Positions 16,738 through 22,887 of a stretch of 64,000 bases of DNA are shown piece after piece. Below the pieces are notes generated by a model. The model did no database searches. It saw only the letters and a list, made by a program, of their open reading frames with translations, and had not been told where the DNA came from. Each line of letters starts with the position of its first letter. Position 1 is the first letter of the stretch. The translations under genes were made by a program, and so were the position numbers. The DNA comes from JBQTHD01 sp052390275 (lineage in GTDB: Bacteria > Actinomycetota > Acidimicrobiia > Acidimicrobiales > AC-14), in contig JBQTHD010000002.1 of assembly GCA_052390275.1 (NCBI GenBank), forward strand, positions 62,001-126,000. The letters run 5' to 3'.

Positions 16738-17096
16738 GGGTCAAGCTCGACGAGAACATCCCCGTCAGGGCCGGCGAGCCGCTCCGGTCTGCCGACCACG
16801 ATGTCGACTCCGTGGTCGACGAAGGGCTCGCGGGCGCAACCGACAGCAACGTGCTCGCCGGAGCGACCGCGCGCGACCGGCTCGTCATCACGCTCGACCG
16901 GGGCTTCGCCGACGCCCGGATGCATCCGCCCGGCTCCCATGCCGGGATCCTCGTGCTCCGGGTCCAGGACCAGTCGCCCCCGGCGATCGTGCGCGAGATC
17001 GAAGACCTCCTGACGGCCGTCGACATCGACGGCCTGAGCGGCTGCGTCAGCGTGTTCCGCGCCGGCACGATCCGCGTCGTCCGCCCGGGTGCATGA
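16734..17096 (+). CDS. DUF5615 family PIN-like protein (putative toxin)
   Basis: 120 aa. Opens with VKLDENIPV, the typical N-terminal Asp of the Mut7-C/DUF5615 PIN-like fold, then DSVVDEGLAGATDSNVL, LVITLDRGFAD and ILVLRVQDQ. Presumed RNase toxin partner of the DUF433 protein with which it overlaps. A hairpin follows at 17115-17139. Confidence 0.88.
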   Translation: MRVKLDENIPVRAGEPLRSADHDVDSVVDEGLAGATDSNVLAGATARDRLVITLDRGFADARMHPPGSHAGILVLRVQDQSPPAIVREIEDLLTAVDIDGLSGCVSVFRAGTIRVVRPGA

Positions 17097-17114
17097 TCAA
17101 TACACCTGGCGCGG

Positions 17115-17139
17115 GTTGCCCATCCGCTGGATGGGCAAC
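17115..17139 (+). terminator. Hairpin after the DUF433/DUF5615 module
   Basis: A perfect 9-bp inverted repeat GTTGCCCAT / ATGGGCAAC with a 7-nt loop, 18 bp after the DUF5615 stop. The arms contain the decamer TTGCCCATCC also repeated near the integrase, so it could instead be a recombination-protein site. Confidence 0.5.
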
Positions 17140-17705
17140 TTCGGGTTGCCGCCGGTGACGGACTCGTACGGCGCGCACTGCTCAGCTGGCAGCGACCGCG
17201 ACGCACGGTTTCGGGACCGACGCTCTTGGCGCACCGTGCCCGGCAAATGGGCCGCAAGTCGCTGACCCGCCCGTCTAGCGCACCCTGAGGCGCTGAATCG
17301 GCTCCAGAGGCGCTGGTCAACGTGGCGGAGAGCTGCCCATCCAGTTGCCCGTCTCGAGCGAAATCGGGTGCGCAGGACCGAACTCCCTGTGCGAGCGCAA
17401 CGCTCTGACCAGCCTCTTTGCGCCAGGGGCGCTCAACGAGACACGCCCGGCGAGATTCCTAATCTTCTCCGGCCACTTCGCCGACCTGCGACGATGCCCG
17501 AATATGGCCCTTGACCAGGGCCTTTAGATCACGGCCGATCACGCCGGCTCATGCTGCGTCCCACGCCCTGCGGCCTGGCCGCGACCTAGCGGGTAGCGGA
17601 GAACGGCGCTGATGGCCAAGTCCGGGGTAAGAGACGCCTCCGCCGGCGCCTGGGGCGCCACCGGTGTCCTCGGCGCTACGTCCACCGATGCTCTCGGAGG
17701 CAGAC
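17140..17705. other. Island stretch without a convincing gene
   Basis: Short open frames exist (for example TTG 17345 to 17527) but show no domain, poor starts and no ribosome sites. One more CTGCCCATCC-like decamer lies near 17333. Base use is mixed and looks like decayed DNA. Confidence 0.5.
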
Positions 17706-18108
17706 TCAGTTCGTCGGGTCATGAGTCCGCTGAGCGCCGTCCGGGTGGGTCCGCCGTCGTCGCCTACGTCCGTGTCGGTGCAGGTCAGGGGCGGCTTCGG
17801 CGACCCTTCGTTCGCCGTCGTCCGGGCCGGTACGTCGTAGTTCGTTTGACAAGTTGTTTGACACGTTTCCCCGACCCTGGCGCTCGAGCTCATGCTCGAC
17901 AACGCGGCGGATCCAGGCCGACACCGAACGATCGTCGGAATTCGCGCGGCCACGGACCTCCTCGAGCGTCTCAGGCGCGAAGCGGACCGAGACCATCTCG
18001 GTCAAGCGTGGACGGCGGTGTCGCGCCGGGCCCTGCGGCTCCTGGTTCTCCGGGCTCGGGTAAAAACTCGTACTCCTCGTCGGGTGTCATCTTCTGCTTC
18101 GGGCTCAT
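17706..18108 (-). pseudogene. Ribbon-helix-helix protein gene with one frameshift
   Basis: From ATG 18108 the frame reads MSPKQKMTPDEEYEFLPEP. The natural continuation, ENQEPQGPARHRRPRLTE, lies in the next frame and runs into a clear ribbon-helix-helix domain: MVSVRFAPETLEEVRGRA then DDRSVSAWIRRVVEHELERQ. One extra base near 18055-18060 breaks it. The intact downstream frame could still make the 97-residue DNA-binding part from ATG 17996. Likely an orphan antitoxin or regulator. Confidence 0.6.
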
Positions 18109-18183
18109 CGGTCCTCCCGGTACCGGGTGGCGAGGTGCTCGGCGGCGACGTAGCACCCGATCGGGCGGCACTCTGTCCATCCC

Positions 18184-18609
18184 TTGTGTCCATCTAAGGG
18201 TTACCGTGCCCATCCTCTGGCCCACTCACGCCCCACGTGGCAGCTCGTGCTCGAGGTAGCGCGTCGCTTGAGCGCTGAGCGGAACTCGTTCCGTCTCGCC
18301 GACATCGTCGATGGCGTGCAGCGAGTCGACGCGGGTCGCCCCCGGACCTCGATCCAGCCCGTTGTCCAGGGGATGACGAGCAACGCTGGTCGGGGGCCGC
18401 AGCAGCCCTGCGGCAAGGTGCTCCTCCGCACCGATCACGGTTGGTACCGCCTGCTGCCGGACGGCTTCGTGGACGCACCTGCCGCCACGCGGGCACCTCC
18501 TCGTCAGGCTCGTCGGAGCGATCCGTCGATTTCGAAGGTCGCGATCGATCTACGTCAGAGGGTGAGCGATGTCATCGACAACTCGGCGTCGTCGACAACC
18601 AGTCACTGA
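18184..18609 (+). CDS. Hypothetical protein with winged-helix-like domain (possible DUF7669)
   Basis: The recognisable part is WQLVLEVARRLSAERNSFRLADIVDGVQ followed by RTSIQPVVQGMTSNAG and KVLLRTDHGWYRLL, a compact module that resembles small winged-helix domains placed beside restriction or toxin genes. The TTG start at 18184 is weak and N-terminal residues look non-native, so the gene may be truncated at its 5' end. Its C-terminus overlaps the next frame and may be fused to it in intact relatives. Confidence 0.45.
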   Translation: MCPSKGYRAHPLAHSRPTWQLVLEVARRLSAERNSFRLADIVDGVQRVDAGRPRTSIQPVVQGMTSNAGRGPQQPCGKVLLRTDHGWYRLLPDGFVDAPAATRAPPRQARRSDPSISKVAIDLRQRVSDVIDNSASSTTSH

Positions 18610-18893
18610 TCGTTGCGGGGACCAAGACGCTCCACCACCTGCTCCCGGATCTGATCCCACCGATGGACCGACGATGGACGGGCGCGTTCTTCGGCTGGTG
18701 GCCGGCGGATCCACAAGCGCGCCACACCGCCATCTTCACGGAGGCGTTCCGGTCGTTCGTGAAGATCGCCTGGGCGAAGAGCCCGAGCAAGTTGGTCGGC
18801 GTCGGCTGGCGCACGTCGGCGACGAAGGTGCTCGACAACGCGCTCGTCGCCTACTGCCAGCTGCACATCATCAAGCCGAGGGGACAGCGTTGA
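18441..18893 (+). CDS. Hypothetical protein, conserved-looking C-terminal half
   Basis: Only the part after about 18580 looks like real protein: SLIVAGTKTLHHLLPDLIPP, WTGAFFGWWPADP, FTEAFRSFVKIAWAKSP, VGVGWRTSATKVLDNALVAY. The first 45 residues overlap the preceding gene in another frame and are not convincing. A single indel near 18575 would join the previous reading frame to this one, giving one larger protein. No family recognised. Confidence 0.45.
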   Translation: MVPPAAGRLRGRTCRHAGTSSSGSSERSVDFEGRDRSTSEGERCHRQLGVVDNQSLIVAGTKTLHHLLPDLIPPMDRRWTGAFFGWWPADPQARHTAIFTEAFRSFVKIAWAKSPSKLVGVGWRTSATKVLDNALVAYCQLHIIKPRGQR

Positions 18894-19349
18894 GCGGTTC
18901 GATGTGGAGGGGCAGCCCTGGCTACTGGCAGCGGGAGGGAGATCGACGCAGGACGGGCGGCGCTGTCCAACCGGTGATCCTCACTGCGCCGACGAGGATT
19001 CGCTGACCACCGCCGTCCAATTGCGCTCACCGCGACGATCACGCCAGTGATGACTCCGACGCCATCAGCGGCCCCGACTTCGGGAAGGCCGCATCTGCTA
19101 CGCGCCGTCATGGGTGAACCGCCAGGGGCACCGGCGGAGCCCGTGCCATTCACCATCGGCGAGTCGGCGTTGGATCGAGCCGCTGGGCGCCGCCGTTCCT
19201 TACGCAGCAGCCGTTGCTACCGCTCGGACGTCACGAACCAGACTGGAGTTCTCGGTCTCGACGCGAAGCACTCCGTGGGGCCCGGTCTCCTCGTCGACGA
19301 ACGCGCGCACGGCTGAGCCTCAGGCCCAACGACGCGAGCCGCCCAGCCT
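18894..19349. other. 456-bp stretch without a convincing gene
   Basis: Nothing recognisable on either strand. Open frames here are short and lack starts with ribosome sites. It separates the plus-strand hypothetical genes from the minus-strand nucleotidyltransferase. Confidence 0.5.
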
Positions 19350-19880
19350 TCAGCGCTGGCCCCGCCGCTCCCGCCGCTCCCTCTGCTCCTTGACGGCGGC
19401 GAGAACTTCGACCTCGATCAAATCCTTGCGCCTCCCGGCAGCCCGCTTCATGGTGATGAGGTCATCGAGGGAGGACACCTTGACGCGTACCCCACCAAGA
19501 TCCTGCTCAATGGCGTTGGCATCGAGCATGTCAAAGCCGGTGGTCCCAGCCGGAAGGCCGAGGACGTCCACGGCGCCCGCCCTCGTACGGAACGTGAAGT
19601 TGCAGCCCCGACGGAGGGTATCGGCGTCGAGGATGAAGGGGAGTTCCGCATCGTCGTCGGCCCGGGAAACCCGGAGTCGGGCGCCAAGCTCGTTGAGCGC
19701 GGCGGCCAGGCGAACGAGGTTGTCTTGTCGGCGGTCGTAGCAGGCGTCGAGATCAGCAGTGACGCTGGGTGATCCCCAGATTCGGCCAGCCAGGCCACCA
19801 ATGAGCACAAAGCGGACCTGGTGGGCACTCAGTGTTCGGAGTACTTCGAGCGGATCGAAGGGGCTGGAGCAGGCAATCAC
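19350..19880 (-). CDS. Nucleotidyltransferase-fold protein (MNT/AbiEii-like)
   Basis: 176 aa. The polymerase-beta-type motif appears as FVLIGGLAGRIWGSPSVTADLDACYD, a GG followed by the DxD pair, then a C-terminal segment VKVSSLDDLITMKRAAGRRKD typical of stand-alone nucleotidyltransferases. Such proteins act in toxin-antitoxin or abortive-infection pairs by nucleotidylating or capping their target. GTG 19880 overlaps the upstream 61-residue gene by 4 bp. A comparable pair occurs at 31496-32312. Confidence 0.8.
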   Translation of the reverse strand: MIACSSPFDPLEVLRTLSAHQVRFVLIGGLAGRIWGSPSVTADLDACYDRRQDNLVRLAAALNELGARLRVSRADDDAELPFILDADTLRRGCNFTFRTRAGAVDVLGLPAGTTGFDMLDANAIEQDLGGVRVKVSSLDDLITMKRAAGRRKDLIEVEVLAAVKEQRERRERRGQR

Positions 19881-20062
19881 ACACCGAGGCGGGCCAGGCC
19901 GGCGGCATCGTTCACGGCCCTGGTAAGCCGCTCGGCGGGTGAAAGGTCGAGCAGGTCGTCGATGAGGCTGCGGTCAACACCGAACCCCTCCGGCCGTTCG
20001 GGGGCTGGCGCGCTCCCCGCCAGCGGCCGCTCGTCAGGTCCCGGTGACTCCAACTGTCCCAC
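19877..20062 (-). CDS. Small partner of the nucleotidyltransferase
   Basis: 61 aa. The C-terminal helix contains LIDDLLDLSPAERLTRAVND, a pattern seen in short proteins encoded directly before nucleotidyltransferases. The 4-bp overlap with the downstream start implies coupled expression and a binding-partner role. Function of the family is not established. The N-terminal half is Pro/Glu-rich. Confidence 0.65.
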   Translation of the reverse strand: MGQLESPGPDERPLAGSAPAPERPEGFGVDRSLIDDLLDLSPAERLTRAVNDAAGLARLGV

Positions 20063-20092
20063 GGTCGGAGCGTACCCGTGTGCCGCCGACGT

Positions 20093-20383
20093 TCAGGAGG
20101 CTCGGCGGCGGCGGGCCAGCCAGGCCTTGCGCAGGCGGCGACGCTCCTCCTCCGAGGTTGCACCCCAGACGCCGGCTTCCTGGTTGGTGGCCAGTGCGAA
20201 CTCGAGGCATTCGGCCACGGCTTCGCAGTGGGTGCACACCCGCTTGGCAGCGTCGATCTGGTCGACCGCGTTTCCGGTGGTACCGACCGGAAAGAACAGG
20301 TCGGGATCGGTGTCGCGGCACGACGCCCGTTGCCGCCAGTCGTCGGCGTCCCAATCGTGGGTCCGGTTCCAGGTGAGCGCCAT
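20093..20383 (-). CDS. WhiB-family iron-sulfur regulator
   Basis: 96 aa. Four cluster cysteines are present: one in RASCRDTDPDLFFP and three in VCTHCEAVAEC, followed by GVWGATSEEER and a basic C-terminus (RRRLRKAWLARRRR) for DNA binding. WhiB proteins bind a 4Fe-4S cluster and the main sigma factor. ATG 20383 is preceded by a GAAGGAG site, better than the upstream in-frame GTG. Adjacent whiB1-pdtaS order is known from mycobacteria; here the island lies between them. Confidence 0.93.
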   Translation of the reverse strand: MALTWNRTHDWDADDWRQRASCRDTDPDLFFPVGTTGNAVDQIDAAKRVCTHCEAVAECLEFALATNQEAGVWGATSEEERRRLRKAWLARRRRAS

Positions 20384-20635
20384 CGTGGCTCCTTCAGACA
20401 CAGGGTTTCAGGGGATCAGAACTGCGGGTCCATCAGAACTGGACCTAAGGCGGGCAGGCCACGGAGAGGGAGCGAGGATCGAACTTAGTGAATTGCTTCA
20501 CAAGCTACGGCCTGGAAGATACGAAGAGTTCAGCTTCGGCGGATCGGCATGCTACGTCCGGTCGGGCCGGCGATCAAGGGCGCGAAGCCCTCGATTTCCC
20601 TGAGGAGGCCAGAACGTGCCGGTCAGAACGGTGGT
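20384..20635. other. Intergenic region upstream of whiB
   Basis: 252 bp holding the whiB promoter region on the minus strand and the 3' flank of the SCO1664-family gene. A GGGCGCGAAGCCC-type hairpin is visible near 20578-20592. No gene is evident. Confidence 0.4.
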
Positions 20636-21316
20636 TCAGATCAGGGGCCAGGGTAGCGATCGACCCGACACAAGGGGGGGCAGGGTCGGGCGAGCGACCA
20701 GGGCCTGCGCCCGGCGGGCCAGGGCGGCGATCTCCGCCGGGCTGAGCAGGCCCGCGAAGCCTGCGCTGTCACCGGTGATCGAAGGATGGGCACCCAGGCG
20801 ATCGACATCGACCAAGAGGTCCTCGGGGATCGCCCGCCCGCCGAAGTCCCAGATCACGGTCCGCAGCTTGGGGTCGGCATGCAGGCACAGCCCATGGTCG
20901 ATGCCCCACACCCGGTCACCAGGACCCAGCAGGCAGTGCCCAGCCTTGCGGTCCCCGTTGTTGATCAAGAGATCGAACACCGCCATGCGCATCAGGACGG
21001 GGTGGTGCTGGGGGCGCTCGACCAGGCTGAAGTAGTGCTCCTCGGGTTCGGCGGCGATGAGTTCCTGCACCGACCCCAGGCCCAAGGGACCGTCGCTCTC
21101 GACCGTGGTGGGAACCAGGTCCCACCCCAGGATCTGGTCCACCTTCCAGGCCGCCACCTCGCGGCGCCACAGGCCGCGGGGGTAGTCCCACAGGGGCCGC
21201 TCACCGGCTTCGGGCTTGTAGATGGCCATGACCGGGTCGGGCCGCAGGCCGCCATGATCCATTTCCACCAAAAGGGTGGCGTTGGATGACCACGGCATTC
21301 GGCTGCGAAGCGCCAT
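20636..21316 (-). CDS. SCO1664 family protein (PI3/4-kinase-like fold)
   Basis: 226 aa. Matches the actinobacterial SCO1664 family: SSNATLLVEM, YKPEAGERPLWDYPRGLW RREVAAW, the catalytic-loop-like VFDLLINNGDRKAGHCL and GIDHGLCLH. It resembles phosphatidylinositol-kinase-like or aminoglycoside-kinase-like folds; the reaction is unknown. It is the last gene of a conserved trio with DUF3090 and a phosphoglycerate-mutase-like protein. Residues upstream of ATG 21316 (VPAEDLARWP) look native, but no standard start occurs before the DUF3090 stop, so the true start is uncertain. Confidence 0.88.
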   Translation of the reverse strand: MALRSRMPWSSNATLLVEMDHGGLRPDPVMAIYKPEAGERPLWDYPRGLWRREVAAWKVDQILGWDLVPTTVESDGPLGLGSVQELIAAEPEEHYFSLVERPQHHPVLMRMAVFDLLINNGDRKAGHCLLGPGDRVWGIDHGLCLHADPKLRTVIWDFGGRAIPEDLLVDVDRLGAHPSITGDSAGFAGLLSPAEIAALARRAQALVARPTLPPLVSGRSLPWPLI

Positions 21317-21383
21317 CGGCCACCTGGCCAGGTCTTCGGCGGGAACAGAACTTCCCGGCCGGACCGGCTCCGAATCGGCCGGG

Positions 21384-22052
21384 TCAGTTGCTGGCTGGGT
21401 GATGGCCGTTCAGGCGCACGCAGGTATGGCCACCGGGGTCGAGCGGGCGCCCACAAAGGCCACACGGGGGTCGCCCGGCGGTGATGAGCTTGCGGGCGTG
21501 GCCAATGAAGGCCAGCACCTGCCCCCGGCTCAGGTGGAAGCGCACACTGGCCCCGTCAGACTGCGATCCGTCCGTAGGGTCGAAGGCGAAGTCATCGTGG
21601 AGGATTGAACTTCCGGTTGTCACGTCGTCCCGTGATCCACCCTCGCCCAAATAGCTCCCATCGCTGCCCTCCCCATCGCTGCCCTCCCCATCGATGCCGG
21701 CTTCATCGATGCTGCCTTCATCTGGGGCCATCAACTCCTCGACCACCAGTTCGATCCGGTCCGAATCCGGGCGGTAGCCCACGCCGATGGTTCCCACCAC
21801 CCACTCGGCCACCACCGGTTCGGCCAGTTCCAGATGCTCCTGGGCCACCGGGTCAACCGGAGCCTCCGGCGGGGGCAGGTCCTCGATCATGCTGGTCAGG
21901 TACACAACCAGGGCCGCGACCTGGGCTTTCTCCAGCCGCAGCGAGACCACCTGGCCGAGCGACCGGGCCTGGAGGAAGAAGACCCGCTGGCCCGGCGGCC
22001 CGACGGTTCCGGCGGTGAACGCCTCCGGGTTGTCGAGATCGAAGGAGCTCAT
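21384..22052 (-). CDS. DUF3090 family protein
   Basis: 222 aa. Conserved parts: FDLDNPEAFTAGTVGPPGQR, VSLRLEKAQVAALVVYL, and at the C-terminus FHLSRGQVLAFIGHARKLI and CGLCGRPLDPGGHTC, a likely zinc site (CxxC...C). Function unknown. A four-unit 15-bp repeat adds an acidic Gly/Asp/Glu linker. The start overlaps the upstream phosphatase gene by 4 bp. Confidence 0.92.
   Translation of the reverse strand: MSSFDLDNPEAFTAGTVGPPGQRVFFLQARSLGQVVSLRLEKAQVAALVVYLTSMIEDLPPPEAPVDPVAQEHLELAEPVVAEWVVGTIGVGYRPDSDRIELVVEELMAPDEGSIDEAGIDGEGSDGEGSDGSYLGEGGSRDDVTTGSSILHDDFAFDPTDGSQSDGASVRFHLSRGQVLAFIGHARKLITAGRPPCGLCGRPLDPGGHTCVRLNGHHPASN
21659..21718. repeat. 15-bp tandem repeat (4 units) in the DUF3090 gene
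   Basis: Units CATCGCTGCCCTCCC (two identical) then two diverged CATCGATGC forms. The coding strand gives GEGSD- and DEAGI-type pentapeptides in a linker before the zinc-binding C-terminus. Confidence 0.85.
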
Positions 22053-22861
22053 GCCGCCCGCAGTGGGGGAAGCTGGCCCACCAGGTTCACCCCCAGCACC
22101 ATCGGGCCGGTCGGGCCATAAGCAATGATGCTGACCGACGCCGGGGACACGGTCAGGCGCTGGAACAGATCCATATGGCAGCCAAGTGCGGACATGACGG
22201 CGGCCTTGATGGGATCGGCGTGGGAAACAGCCACCACCACCTCACCGGGATGGGCTGCCCGCAGTCTTTCCATGGTGGTGGTCATCCGGGCGGCCATCTC
22301 CACCAGCGACTCGCCCCCAGGAAAGCGAAAACCCCCGGGCCAGCCCTGCACCACCTTCCACTCCGGCAGCTTGCGGGCCGCAGCCAAACTCATTCCCGTC
22401 CAGTCCCCGGTGTCGACCTCCAGAAGGCCCTTGTCCGTCCTGACCCGCACGCCGGTGGCTTTGGCGATGGGGGCGGCGGTCTGGCGGGCCCGCTCCAGGG
22501 GCGAGGCGTAGATGGCGTCAACCGAGGTGGCGGCGGAAATGGCCTCGGCCGCCCTCTCGGCCTGGCCCACGCCCGCCTCGGCCAGGTCGAGACCCGGTGC
22601 CCGCCCGGGAAGGTGCTTGCCGGTCGTGGGGGTCAGGCCATGGCGAACCAGCAGCATCAGCGTCGGTCGAACCTTGGCCGCCTTGGCCGCCTTGGCCGCC
22701 CTGGCCGAAACCGCCCGGCCTGAACCGCCCTGGCCTGCGCCCTCGCTGGTCGCCGAGGGGCCAGCGCCATCGGGTTCGACCGGCTTTGACCGTCGGGCTC
22801 GGCGGGCCGGGGCCTGGCTGTCATCCACGGCCGGGCACCGTAGCCCCACCGTCGGCGCCAC
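22049..22861 (-). CDS. MSMEG_4193-family phosphomutase/histidine phosphatase
   Basis: 270 aa. Histidine phosphatase fold: the catalytic RHG in LMLLVRHGLTPTT, SPLERARQTA, a glutamate in LLEVDTGDWTGM, and the second histidine in VVVAVSHADPIKAAV. The first 65 residues are Ala/Lys/Pro-rich with an AAKAAK 9-bp repeat and may be unstructured; GTG 22828 is an alternative start. Together with DUF3090 and SCO1664 it forms a tightly overlapped operon conserved in actinobacteria with no assigned pathway. Confidence 0.9.
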   Translation of the reverse strand: MAPTVGLRCPAVDDSQAPARRARRSKPVEPDGAGPSATSEGAGQGGSGRAVSARAAKAAKAAKVRPTLMLLVRHGLTPTTGKHLPGRAPGLDLAEAGVGQAERAAEAISAATSVDAIYASPLERARQTAAPIAKATGVRVRTDKGLLEVDTGDWTGMSLAAARKLPEWKVVQGWPGGFRFPGGESLVEMAARMTTTMERLRAAHPGEVVVAVSHADPIKAAVMSALGCHMDLFQRLTVSPASVSIIAYGPTGPMVLGVNLVGQLPPLRAA

Positions 22862-22887
22862 CGCCCGTTCCTTGCGAGAATGCGCCG

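Noticed and set aside
17345..17527. 60-codon gene from TTG 17345
   Set aside because: Weak start, no ribosome site, no recognisable pattern, and it lies in decayed island DNA.
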